Source: Coffea arabica
Lineage: Eukaryota > Streptophyta > Magnoliopsida > Gentianales > Rubiaceae
Direction of reading: 5' to 3'
DNA: 64,000 nt
NCBI RefSeq assembly: GCF_036785885.1
Contig: NC_092322.1
Location: 37,841,994-37,905,993 of the forward strand
Positions 1 to 12,290 of this stretch are shown here, piece after piece. The notes beneath the pieces are model-generated. The model was not told where the DNA came from. It searched no databases and saw only the letters and a program-made list of their open reading frames with translations. Numbering within the stretch: position 1 is the first letter of the stretch; every line of letters starts with the position of its first letter. Made by a program: the position numbers and the translations under genes.

Positions 1-228
1 TAGTTAATTTGGGCTTCAGATGGGTAAAATTTCAAGATGATCAGGAGATGCAATATTTATTCTTTGTGCCTATTATTAATACCTTTTTTGAAGTTGATAT
101 GGGACTAATAACTGAAGCCTACGCAAATCTATGCTAGTCTTTCAAACAAAACTCGAGAAAGTATCCATCATTTTTTAGTAAATCTTGCACTATATAAAAG
201 ATTATTTTTCAAAATAATTGTCACTCGT

Positions 229-312
229 CCATCAATAACCGTGAATTATTGAAAGTGAAAAAACAAGTTCATCCATCAATACCTGTGAATTATTGAAAGC
301 GAAAACAAGTTG
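229..312. repeat. Tandem direct repeat, two units of about 42 bp
   Basis: Two adjacent units (about 229-272 and 273-312) share the block CATCAATACC(T)GTGAATTATTG followed by an A-rich tail ending in ACAAGTT. They differ by a few substitutions and small A-run changes. The repeat lies in the distal upstream region of the beta-galactosidase gene. Confidence 0.75.
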
Positions 313-932
313 TGCAAGTGGAGAGCCGTAATTTCTATCCGGAATTCGACCAAACATCCATCCAGTTTTTATTTGTCAATTTTCAATATTGACCCTAAAA
401 CAATACTCACAATAATTATTATTCGACCAACTGGAAGAAATTTGAAGCTAATTAAGACTTCTAGTTAGTAGTATCAAGCGTACGTCCCCTGTAGCTTCCT
501 TTCACAAAAGCTAAAACGATGTTACGCTTCTCCATTTTCCGCACCTATGTGTAAAGCATCAGAAACTACGGAATTCCATTTTCTTTTCGTTTCCTCAATC
601 GCAGCCATAAAACTAGTACAAGACGACAGGTCTTCCTTCATTCTACACCTCAAGTTAAAAATGTAACGAACAAAACCACCCCAAAGGATCCTTTCTCCTT
701 ATCCTGATATGGGATATATTTTTAGTCTTTTCAAAGGCAAGAGTCAAAAAGATTGTCCAAAATGACTCACAATTGAGTAGCATCTTATCAAAAACTCCGA
801 GTCACATAATCAAATGTGCTTGCTTGAATTAGCGTGAATTTCTAAGCAGAAAAGATAGATCCCCAACCGACCTCCCCACCCAATCCCCCAACAATGCGTC
901 CCACTTCCCTCCAATCTTTAGCTCTTTACTTG

Positions 933-940
933 TATAAATA
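933..940 (+). promoter_or_regulatory. TATA box of the beta-galactosidase gene
   Basis: TATAAATA stands alone in a C-rich context, with the start codon about 400 bases downstream. Transcription would begin near 965, by the usual 25-35 base spacing. This is inferred from motif and position only. Confidence 0.55.
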
Positions 941-1336
941 GCCATTAGCAGGCCTCCAAAGCTTTCATGCTTAAAAATCAAATTCTATTTCAAAGCCAAA
1001 TTCGTGCTTGCAGGCTGCCTGCCACCCTTGGCTCCATAAATGCCAAAACCATCTCCACAGGATACTATCAATCAATATAGAATAAACACCTCATTCTCAA
1101 AAGAAGCACCAGAGAAAGATTAGGAAAGGAAAAGGAGGCGGGACATAGGCTGCTTGTTATTTCCCTCTATTTTATCAGCTTCTTTTGTTGTTCTTTTGTA
1201 TTTTAGTACCGACAAAAGGCAAAATTTTAAGAACGTAAAAAGCGAAGAACTCAAGGACAAAAAGGACCCCATTTGGCTTTGAGATTTGAGGCTCTGAAAA
1301 AAGAGAATAGGAGAATTCCGGGGCTCAATTAGGAAA

Positions 1337-4300
1337 ATGTTGAGAACCAACATTTTGTTGTTGATCATAGTTCTGGTATCATTTCTTAGCTGTACAGTTA
1401 GAGCCAAAGTCTCTTATGATGGCAGGTCATTCATCATTAATGGCCAGAGAAAAATTCTTATTTCTGGCTCCATTCATTATCCCAGAAGCACTCCTGAGGT
1501 AACAATCGCCAATATGAATATCCCCTGTTTTTTTCTTTTCGAGTATGCATGCTTTAGTGATGAATTTCTTCTGATGAGTCTTTTTTCTTTTTCAACTTAT
1601 TTACTTGGGGTGGGATACAGATGTGGCCTGATCTTATACAGAAGGCTAAAGACGGAGGCTTGGACGTGATACAAACTTACGTATTTTGGAATGTGCACGA
1701 GCCTTCTCCTGGAAAGGTATTCTTGAATTTCCAATCCACTTTTTTCTTGATCAATGATCATTTCTATCTGAAAATTAAAGGTTCCTTCCTGTAATCTATA
1801 TTTATCTCGAATTTGTATTTCTGCAGTATAATTTTGAGGGCAGGGGCGATATCGTCAGATTTCTCAAGCTAGTAAAAGCTGCTGGTCTTTACGCCCATCT
1901 TCGCATTGGCCCCTACATTTGTGCAGAATGGAACTTTGGGTAATGCACATAAATAACTATCTACTACATTCATACGTTCACATATATCTTAAATTTCTTT
2001 TATTAATGTTGAAATGGGAAGTAATACTGTACTAGTAATAGAAATGTATGGGTATTGGTTTTGGTATTGAATCCCTCTGTTTCTTCTCTGTTTTAATGAT
2101 GCAGGGGTTTCCCGGTCTGGCTAAAATACGTGCCCGGCATGGAATTTAGGACAGACAACGGGCCTTTTAAGGTACTAACTCAACTACAGAAGGGACCCTT
2201 TTTAAATCCACCAATGGCTGTGTTTTATGGTTCGGTTTTAGTTTGACTTCTGAAATTTACTTTTTGACCATGACGAAGGCGGCAATGCAAGGATTTGTTA
2301 CGAAAATTGTCAACTTGATGAAGTCAGAAAATTTGTTCGAGCCTCAGGGAGGACCAATTATTATGTCCCAGGTTGGAAAATAAATACTTGTGATCTTTTT
2401 TTTTTTTTTTTTTTGTCTGTTTCCGTGTTTCTAGATGGATATGGGTTCTGTTTCATTCGTGGTTTTTCGTTTATTACAAGGTCTGTTGCAACCAATTCTT
2501 AGGATTTATTTGGGATATTTGCATGTTTCCAGATAGAGAACGAGTATGGCCCAGTTGAGTGGGAGATCGGAGCTCCAGGTAAAGCATATACCAAATGGGC
2601 GGCACAAATGGCTGTTGCTCAAAACACTGGTGTTCCATGGGTCATGTGCATGCAAGATGATGATGCCCCTGATCCTGTTGTAAGCAATTCTTTCTACCAC
2701 CTCTTTTTTTGCCCTTTTTTCCCGAGTTTATTAGGGTGATATAGGGCCCAAATGGTTCCTAAAGCTTTTGGTTTTGTTTATTTTGTCCTTGGAAAGATTA
2801 TCTTCAATCAGTAGAGTTTGGATGTTTGGTTATATGCTTGATATTTGACCCATTAGGTTTGGCTGAACAGATTTGGCTGATCTTACCGAGGGAAATAAAT
2901 TAATGCCCACAAATATGTCGGACAAATCTATTAATCTGAAAATGAATTTTGTATTCGGCTGCTGAATTCGATGTCTTTCTGTTCCAGCTCTTCTCTTGAA
3001 GGTGAATCTGCAAAAGTGTTCCATTTTCTGTTCTCAAGCTTCTCATACTCTTTCTATTATATTGCAGATAGACGCTTGCAATGGCTTCTACTGTGAAGGT
3101 TTTGTTCCAAACAAGCCTTACAAACCAAAAATGTTTACTGAAATCTGGACTGGCTGGTGAGTCACTCGAAAAAAAAAAAGAAAAGAAAATTCCCTTTTTA
3201 TCCATTCCTGCTGTTCTCTAGGTTTTCGTGCTAATTAGAAGTTAAGAAACCTTCTGATGTCCCTCCTACTATATCCCAGGTATACACAATATGGAGGACC
3301 AAATCTCCATCGACCAGCAGAGGACTTGGCATATGCAGTTGCAAGGTTTATCCAAAACAATGGTTCATTTTTCAACTACTATATGGTTAGTCAAATCTTA
3401 AATGCATATTGGGAAAGAAATTCTAGCCCACTGCCTTTATATGATTTAGGTAATTAGCTTAATATGTTTTGAAATGTCTGTGTATTTTGTGTTTTTGCAT
3501 TGGTGGCCGCAGTATCACGGAGGAACAAATTTTGGCCGGACTGCTTCTGGTCTGTTTGTTGCCACTAGCTATGACTATGATGCTCCAATTGATGAATATG
3601 GTACGTTTCAGTATCATACCAACTTTAAATCTTCGATATTTTGTAAACTGCACATAAAATGGCATATGATGATCAAAAAGGATGAATGACCGTTTCGTGC
3701 AACATCGGATGTCTCTCGCAGCAAAAGTGCAGCTCTCAATATGACTGCCTGTCTCTTCAGAACTTGAATACAACTTTTCATATATGTTGTGGTTAATTTA
3801 CTAGGGCTACTGAATGAACCAAAATGGGGGCACTTGAGAGATCTGCATAAGGCCATCAAACAATGCGAACCAGCTATGGTTTCAACGTATCCCACAGTTA
3901 TCTGGCTCGGGAAGAATCAAGAGGTAAATTGATTCCAGTTGGTTGACAACATCAGCAATTTTATTGGTGTTATCACCTCTTACTTTCTGAATCTGACTAT
4001 GCTTCCATAAACTTGTTTAGGCTCATGTGTTTAAATCAAGATCTGGAGCTTGTGCTGCTTTCCTTTCTAACTATGACCCAACATACTCAGTGAGAGTGAG
4101 CTTCCAAAATCTTCCATATGACCTGCCACCCTGGTCTGTCAGTATTCTTCCAGACTGCAAGACCGTAGTCTACAATACTGCAAAGGTAAGGAAATAGCTC
4201 TCTAAGGTGAACAGCAATTGTTTTCTTCCATTAGTCATGAAGGAGGGAGATTTGACACACGTGTAAATATTCCTATCTGGTCGTTCTAATGTTTATTCTC

Positions 4301-6231
4301 CCCGTTTTCTGACCAAAATTTAATCTTTTTCTATGCATTCAAATTTCGTAGCTTTAGGCAACAATTAAACCTAAGCAACACCAGTGTATGGTCTTTTGCA
4401 GGTTAATTCCCCAAGCTCAGAGCCATTGATGACACCTGTGGGTGGTAAATTATCATGGCAGTCGTACACTGATGAAACACCCTCTGCAGACGACAGTGAT
4501 GTGCTTGTAATGAATGGATTGTGGGAGCAATTGAACGTGACAAGAGATTCCTCGGACTATTTGTGGTACCTGACAGAGTGAGTGTATATTATCTAATGAG
4601 TTCTTTAAAGCATTTTGTAAATCCTGTATCTAGATCTCAGTATCACTTTCAGTCTTCCTTTTAACCCGTCCCTGCTTGCCTCTTTTGATTCTCCAGCGTG
4701 AATATTGCATCCAATGAAGGATTCCTGAAGAGCGGACAGGACCCCCTTTTCACTGTTATGTCAGCTGGCCATGCCTTGCATGTTTTCATTAATGGTCAAC
4801 TTTCAGGTAGTTAGATTTCCATAGTGTTTGCAAATTACCAAGTTCTGCCTTGACATTCTGTACATTTCTACTCACTTTTCGTCATGTTCTTATGCTAATA
4901 CTTAACGGGTCTGTTTTTAGGGACGGTGTATGGTTCATTGGACAATCCAAAACTCACATACAGTAGCAATGTAAAACTTAGAGCTGGTGTCAACAAGATT
5001 TCTTTACTTAGTGTTGCAGTGGGATTAGCGGTTAGTTTGCAGTTGATAATGTCCACACGCTTCCTAAATATTATCACTAATTGCATTTGGTTAAGCTTTC
5101 TTCAAGCGTACTAATTGCATTTTTCATCGTATTTCAGAATGTTGGGGTGCATTTTGAAACCTGGAATACAGGTGTTCTGGGTCCAATAACCTTGAAGGGT
5201 CTAAATGAGGGCACAAGAGACCTGACAAAGCAGAGATGGACATACAAGGTTCATTAGTATTTGCCTTTGTTTTTACTCCATATTGTGAGTTACCAAAAGA
5301 GGAAGAAAAATTCTAGAACTTCAGTTGCATGATTAGCTCCCATATCGACAAGTAACAAAAGCCTTGGAAGAAAAAGAAGAAACAAAAGCAGTTTTTCGTT
5401 ATCACTTCCGGCATCATAGCAATACTAAACTGTTAATTAACAAAGTGAATTAATAAGTTGAAAGTTCATTGATTTGGGCGTGTTTGCAATAGCAAGTCTT
5501 TCAAATGGCTATTTCTTTCAAGAGATTGCCAGAATGCACGCTCATGGAGCAACACTTATTTGGCTGTTCATTATCAGGTTGGTTTGAAAGGTGAAGCTCA
5601 AAGTCTCCATACTGTCACGGGAAGTGCCTCTGTCGAATGGGCAGAAGGATCATTGTTGGCTAACAAGCAGCCTCTGACATGGTACAAGGTAATTGTGTTT
5701 ACCCTTATTTTTTGGTGGTTTGACTGGCACAAGTTAAATGTGTTCTGATGATGCCCTAATCACTTCCTCAAAATTATAATTGAGACATTTCCTGCTAAAA
5801 TTTCGTTTATTAATTCAAACAATGTACACTTCCATTCAGACTACATTCGACGCACCCCCGGGAAACGATCCAATAGCTTTAGATATGGGCAGTATGGGGA
5901 AAGGAGAAGTGTGGGTAAATGGTCAAAGCATTGGAAGGCACTGGCCGGCAAATATTGCAAATGGCAACTGTGGTGGCTGTAATTATGCCGGGACTTTCTC
6001 AGAGAAGAAATGCCAGATGCATTGTGGAAAACCTTCTCAGAGATGGTAATTAATAATTTCAGCAATTAGATTATAGATTGTGTAAGCAATGCGATAACTT
6101 CTGATGACACTCTAAATTTTAGGTACCATGTTCCTCGTTCTTGGCTGCAGCCAAGTGGAAATCTTTTGGTTGTGTTCGAAGAATGGGGTGGTGATTCAAC
6201 TTGGTTGTATTTGGTTAAAAGGACAAGATGA
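1337..6231 (+). CDS. BGAL: Secreted plant beta-galactosidase (GH35), 18 exons
   Basis: A complete gene. Exons with GT-AG borders: 1337-1498, 1621-1716, 1827-1939, 2105-2171, 2279-2371, 2533-2679, 3068-3156, 3280-3385, 3513-3600, 3805-3923, 4021-4185, 4402-4577, 4697-4806, 4921-5030, 5138-5248, 5578-5688, 5840-6045, 6123-6231. They sum to 2178 nt, or 725 residues. The first ~23 residues form a signal peptide, so the enzyme is secreted to the cell wall. The GH35 signature [13 protein letters not shown] is present, with Glu181 in NEYG as the likely acid/base. Glu251 in FTEIWTGW is the likely nucleophile. The C-terminal galactose-binding-type region is complete, and the SUEL lectin domain of some longer family members is absent. 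Family knowledge: these enzymes remove terminal beta-galactose from pectic galactan and arabinogalactan. Size and catalytic positions closely fit tomato TBG4. A NVT glycosylation site lies in exon 12. One extra Asp (QDDDAPDP) shifts later numbering by one. Confidence 0.96.
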
Positions 6232-6329
6232 CTTGGTATCCAATCCAATGCTGGGATATTCGAAGGCTCCAATTTGGTGTCACGAATGAAGAACTGTATA
6301 GGCATCATTCACTGTGAATAATTCACACT

Positions 6330-6700
6330 CTCGACCCGACTGCAAATAAGCATGATGTATGTAAACGGCATACACTCTGCAAACAAAGGATAGCTAGCTC
6401 TCTTCAGATATTTTTATACAACGGGGAATAGTACATCTCCTGTGTACACATCTTTTTTAAGTTTTAGAATTATGAGAAGTCCCGCATATGTATCTCATTA
6501 GCATGTCTGTCCGATTGGAGGCAACTCCAAATAAGCCTGATGTATGCAGATGACATGCACTGAAAATCAATGCATAGCCCCCCCCCCATATCTGGTTTTC
6601 TGATAAAACTGCGACTAGTGCATATCTTCTTTAAGCCTTTTTGTTTTGAGCAATCCTGTGTGCTTATCTCAGTAGCAAAGCCTGATTGGCCTGTCACTGT
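6330..6700. repeat. Diverged ~185-bp tandem duplication just 3' of the beta-galactosidase stop
   Basis: Segments starting near 6343 and 6528 share CAAATAAG.CTGATGTATG, then TTTAAG.TTTT, then TATCTCA.TAGCA and TGATTGG-like blocks in the same order, spaced 185 bases apart. Divergence is clear, so the duplication is not recent. It probably lies in the 3' untranslated region. The second unit carries a run of about nine C. Confidence 0.6.
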
Positions 6701-6739
6701 AAAATGTACTGATCTGACAACAGCCTTCTTGCTATGCGT

Positions 6740-8640
6740 AATGTATTGATATGAAAACAGCCTGTGGGAAAAATTTCAAAGAACTGGCAAATATTGTAAC
6801 AATAATCGGCTTCAAATCGTGATAGATATCACTTTCCTTTAGGCTTTATTTGTCCGGTATAACGTGCAATAACCTTGGACAAACATCCTTTAGGATAAGA
6901 TGAAATTTGTTTGTTTTAAACTTTTGCACAAAGCAAGACAAACCCTTTGTGAACTAAAGAGTGCTTTTTGAGAGAGTATAGAATAGTAGGAAAGTGATTT
7001 TCTGCAGCAAACCATTCTCTACTTGACCTCTTTATATAGGAAGATTGTTTGGGAAATAAAAGAACTCATTAAATACTTATATGAATAGATTCAAAGTATT
7101 GTGTACACATTCATGCATTTTAATTCATGCATCACATGATCTTTAAGATCAAACATGAATCTATCCTTTCATTCAAGAATTCCTATATACATGAATACAT
7201 TCATAAATGAATGTACATTTTAGAAATATTCACAACACTATACATGTACCAAAACCATTAATGAATGTACATTAATTACATGTTTGTACATCATACAAAT
7301 TTTGAAAAGTTTCCAACACAGCCTTGTTGCTATTCTTCTCGTATTATCATGACATATTTATTATCTTTGTTTTTTTTTTTTTTTAATGTGCTGCTACGCC
7401 ATGCCGATACGCCTTGTGATTTCGTTGAGAAGCTGCATGGCCCTGAATACGATTTGCTAGTTAATATGCTGTACATGGTTGTGCAGTTGCTAATCAAACG
7501 CCAGCTTGCAAACTTGTTACTAAGCCGGAATCCTTCAGAGAGATTGAGCAAAAATAATTGGCAATGTGTTTTGTGGGACCATAAGCTTTTTAACAAATAT
7601 TATATCCAAAGTTTCAATGTAGATAAATATTTTCAAGGAAAAAGAAAAAATAATTTATCACGGTAATTTGTCAAAATATTTTAGCAAAAATTATATTAAT
7701 CGCCACTCACATATTATTGATATGAAATTTTATTCATTCAAAATTATAATGAGTGGTTTTAGTTTTTAACAAATATAAAACGTTCTCATTTGATACCTAG
7801 TCAATTTTCTGGTTGAATTTTAGTTGGATGATGTCGGATCCTATCATCTTCACTGTTGAGTTTTGCAAACTTTCAAACCTAACTCGTCCAAAGGTTATTT
7901 CGACAAATTTTACAACTTTATTTTGGCATTGATCAAGTTTCCAAATCATTTCAAACATGTTCCAAGCTTCAAATCAAATAAAAATCGTCACCTAGACACA
8001 AACCAAAGAATCAAACAAGAAATCCAAAACTCCAAATTTTCGACTCTATTTTCTCCACAAGACTCAAACAGAGTTGCAATCAAATTACATCCAATGATGA
8101 TCTAAAAGATCCTTAAGATCAAAATCCATGATAAATCTGAACCCAATAATCCTCAATCGATGGACTCAATTTCTAGCAAAAATTCCAGCAAGAAGTTGAC
8201 CAACAACCAAAAGCGAGCCTCTTCTGTTTATTAGGGACCAAAATCGATCATTTTGATTCTAAGGAACTACTAAAATATCACATCAATAATATGTGAGAAA
8301 TGATTGGTGCAATTTTTTCAATACTTTAATACCAAAACATATCACTTTTTTGGGCTAATACAATCACACCCAAAATATTTCTTTTTTGGAATAAAATAAT
8401 CACATGCAAAGTACATAAGATATTACTAGTAGATTTTAAAAAGCTCGGAGAACAAATTCAGGATATATTCGTGCAAAAAAGCATCAAGGTAAAAAATACG
8501 GGGAACAATTTGCTCCCAATAGGTTGCGTACTACATTTGCTGCAACAGCATTTACTTATACTGCACTCGTACAAAGTTAAACATTATTATCCAATCAGGC
8601 CAATGATTCTTTTCTAATTTGCAGGAGGAAATTTTCTTCT
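6740..8640. other. Intergenic stretch, no recognised gene
   Basis: AT-rich spacer between the convergent beta-galactosidase and unknown genes. At 7100-7270 there are repeated ATGAATACATTCAT-like words. A less AT-rich island at about 7388-7600 follows a long T run and has an open plus-strand frame of ~70 residues (HADTPCDFVEKLHGPEYDLL...). I do not recognise it; it could be a fragment of an old coding sequence or chance. Confidence 0.5.
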
Positions 8641-8653
8641 TTACACAATCTCC

Positions 8654-11600
8654 TCACAAGAAAGCTGATGCACCTTTCAAGGCGTCGATGACATCCTCCA
8701 GGTCCTTGTAGTCTTGGGGATCTTGTCCTTGACGTTCCCACCGTACTAAGCTATGGACGAGGTCCCTATACATTAAAAGTTTTGCTGCTTCATCAGCTTT
8801 AAAATGGAGAAGCCTCTTGACGCACTTGAGGAGATAATTTCCAACCTTCAGTTTCATGCCATGAATAAACTTTAACCCCCTCTCCTCATTTTCAAATAAA
8901 GAAGCTGACATCTTCTCAGTTACATCAGTTAGATCAAAGACAACAGAGGCTCCAGCTACAGCCTCTTCTGCCGTACATGTTTGACTCCACGTAGTTGACT
9001 CTTCCTGCCATTCACAGATCCTTCCGTTTTGCTTCCGTCCATGAATTTGTGTTTCTGTCCATTTTAAGATAGTACCAGTTGCAGCATAATGCAAAAATAA
9101 TTCACATCCTACCTCATCTACAGAATCAAGGAATCCAATCAAAATGCCTAATGGGATCATCCTAATTAATCTACTTTGCTGGCTGCAATCTCCTTGTGAT
9201 ATTTGTGCTGCTACAGATGCAAAACCAGTAACTTGTCTGCAATATCTGACGCACACGTCATGAAATTCCTTCAACCAGATCCAATTTGAATGATTGTCAT
9301 ATTTGAGGATTCTGTTTTCAAGACAAACCAATTCAATTTCACTTTCTTCCTTGCAGCCCCGTGATGCCTGGTAGCATTTACCTGAGCTAAAGCGCTTTGA
9401 AGTCCATAATCCTGATAGTTTGTTCAAATAATCAACTAGCAAGTCTTGATTAGATTCGGTAACAGGGTCCAATATCCATGCAATATAGCTCGCTGCAGCA
9501 GCGCAATAAGGCACTTCCTCATCATATGATTTATCAGTGGAGTGTATCATGTACTTTAAATGGGAAATGCCCTGAAAGTCTGGAGCAGAGAAGAGTAGTA
9601 GACAGGCAAACAAGAACCAATCAGGGAAGTTTATAGCAATAGCCCTGTTGTGGAGGAGAAAAAACATAAGTTTCTTTGCATAAAAAAACTGGGGAATCAA
9701 AAGACGTGGGCCATATAGCAAAACCATACCATAGAGATTTATGATCCACCAGTCAGTTCCATCTTCAACACCCCTTGCTCAGAACTTCCATTATAGTCTT
9801 TTCCCCCCTGAGAAACCAATCTGCTTATCTTCTGAACTAGCTGCTGAAAATTTTCCCACGACAGAGGTCCAGCCAAAATTCTTATAGATTTTTGCTTGTA
9901 CGGGAAATATGCATCACAAAATGGCATTTTGGACCCAGTCTCCATTGATAAGCCCCACGACATTGGTCTGGAGACTATGTCTAGAACCAGTGAAACCAAC
10001 TGAATCTGAAGCCTCAACACAGAAGCCAAACCCCTGTCATTGAATCCTACCAAGTGAGGGAGCAGAGACATCAATTCATGTGAAAATAAAGAAGCTTATT
10101 CTTTTCTGACCAAGCATAAACAGGTTGCTGCAAATAGCAATAGTTCAAAATTCTAGCACGTGAAGATCAAAAATAACAAAAAGCCATCATGACAGACACC
10201 AGAAAGCGTAAAACCCCAAGCAAAGGGTGTGAACCCAGAGTCTGCTAAACTTCAATATCAAGTAGTCAAAACATCAGACCTATTGTAGACAACAGAGTTC
10301 ATGAAATTTGTGACTAGGAACTCACGTTAGTAGATACCAATTATGCAATAGGGCCCTAGCCTCAATGAAAAGAGCTGGAGCAAGCGTCAAGGATATCAGT
10401 ATGGAATGCCATTCTGTCATCTCACTGAAGGCCATACTCAGGCAAAGAAAAGGTCTTTTATTGACCTCTTGCAAGATTTGCGACATATTATGTTTTAGAA
10501 GGGCAGGATCAAGATACCAACACAGCAACCTGCAAAGGTATTGGTTAATGCAAGATATGAAACAATCTGCGCATGACATATTGAGACGAGCAAACTGTTC
10601 AAGAAATTACAAACCATAGAGGTCCTCTAAGCTCATTGGGGAATCAACCAAGATAACATGGTGATTTCAGATGTCCAGCCATCTTCTTAATTCAAGCATT
10701 TACATTTCACAGTCCACATTTTCACATCTACACCACTTCACCACATAAAAAGATATAAAAAGTTTTGGACACTATGAACAAATGAACAAAGAGAGAAGAT
10801 GTTACTTATAATATCATATGAGAAAGAAGATCATGTAAGTAAACATATCTCGCATGTCCAAGAATCAAAATAACTAAAAAAAGTTACAGCTTCAACCTGA
10901 AATGGCAAATTGGTGATCTACAAAATAACTACAAAAAGTTCTGTCTTCAAATCAGCATTCGCAAGTACGTCAATTAGAGAAGTATTAATCAGCATTCTCA
11001 AGTATGTGATGGGGATAAAAATCAGCATTCTCGAGTATGTCAACTGGATAAAAATTAATCACAAAAGAGAAGGAACATAAAATATTCAGGACATTGAAGT
11101 GAATAGCACACTTTAAGGCAACACATTGGCTGTAAAACATAGAGACCCTCAGATTGCTATATGGAATTCCAAAGTCCAGACCACCCACCTTACTGGCATA
11201 TCTCTGCTCATACAACTTTCTTTTGGCACATGGGCAAGTAGCTTTTGAAAAGAAAGTTTCCATCCATCAACTGTTTTAACATCAAGAACAGCACTTGATT
11301 CCAAAGTGTACTTAAAGCGTGAAGCCAGTACCACCATGTGTAATGCAGCATGTACCATTGAGAGAGAAAGATCTCCTACAAGATGAAAAAGACGAACAAT
11401 GTAGGCTAGTATATCAATTTCAAACACTAATATTAGTTCAATGGTTAAGGCCAATTTCAGATCAGCATTATAGATTAAAGTAAGTTCTCAGACCATTACT
11501 CCCTCCGCCCAACCATTTGAAGGTGTCCTACTTAACATTTTTGCAAGTCCAAAATGTACCAATCATAGCCATTTCTATCCTTGAAATGCGAGTACACTTG

Positions 11601-12290
11601 GCATCTTTTATTATTTACTAGTAGTAATTTTTTTGCCATATCATCTAAAACTAGCCATCACAGCATTTTTAAGTAGTGTTGAAAGCTACAAAATTGAAAT
11701 ACAACAAAAACGTGAAGCTAATATTCTTCAGAGAATGCACCAAAACAAAAAGAATATATCACAGAAAAGCAAATTTAGAATAGAAAGAACGTCCAAAAAT
11801 ACCTCGATGTCCTTCCAGTTTTTCCAAAACATCAACACATGCTTCTATAATTTCCGCGCAGTCTTGCCTACAAATCGATCCGCCAACTCGCAAGACCTCA
11901 TTTTTACCAATTTTAATAACCTTACATTCGATAGAAGACGACAGAACTGCGACGATCGTCTTTACCGTGCAATCAAACACCGATTGGAAAACCTAACAAA
12001 TAAAAGACAGTATATTTAAAATAAAAAACTAAAATACGAAGGGGAAAACGTTGAAAAAGTTGTTGATTGAGTTTAGAGAGGACCTGCGGAGCAGTGAAGC
12101 ACATGAGAGAGAGCGCAGTGTCCAGAACTCTGGTGCTAGGTTGAGTTTCGCTCAGGTTGAGAGAGCGATTCAGATTGGAGATCGTGATGGCGAGATCTTC
12201 ATCATCTTCATTTGTAGCCGTTGGATCTAGGGCTCCTGCATTCGAAGCAAGCGAGGAAAAAAGAGATGTTATTTCTGAAAATTTCGTCAT
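8654..12290 (-). CDS. Conserved-looking protein of unknown function, five exons, apparent frameshift
   Basis: I do not recognise the family. Exons, read from the right: 12290-12084, 11992-11803, 11375-11189, 10529-10326 and 10033-8654, all with GT-AG borders and matching phases. The product would be about 722 residues, rich in Leu and probably alpha-helical, without a signal peptide. The N terminus is Ser/Asp-rich. Later parts contain stretches such as VDGWKLSFQKLLAHVPKES, LLCWYLDPALLKHNMSQ and AAAASYIAWILDPVTES. No catalytic motif is visible. Within the last exon the frame changes near a run of four G (9771-9774 on the plus strand). Upstream reads ...SSEQG in one frame; downstream reads VEDGTDWWIINLYG in another. 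Exon lengths sum to 2168 nt, one short of a multiple of three, so one lost base explains it. That base could be a sequencing error or a real lesion. Confidence 0.75.

Larger units (their letters stand above)
1..1336 (+). other. Upstream region and 5' leader of the beta-galactosidase gene
   Basis: No coding sequence is supported here. The stretch is AT-rich and holds a short direct repeat (229-312) and a good TATA box (933-940) about 400 bases before the start codon. The bases between the TATA box and 1336 would be a long 5' leader. An antisense open frame at 1120-1407 overlaps the signal-peptide exon and is treated as chance. Confidence 0.6.

Noticed and set aside
1120-1407. Open frame of 95 codons antisense to the start of the beta-galactosidase gene
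   Set aside because: It is low-complexity, overlaps the signal-peptide exon on the other strand and shows no known domain.
7265-7666. 133-codon frame with a plausible-looking middle (HADTPCDFVEKLHGPEYDLL)
   Set aside because: It begins in low-complexity sequence, has no recognisable family and no clear splice partners; noted only in the intergenic entry.
11495-11530. Stowaway-like MITE end (TTACTCCCTCCGCCC) in an intron of the unknown gene
   Set aside because: No matching inverted end was found within the intron, so at best it is a half element.
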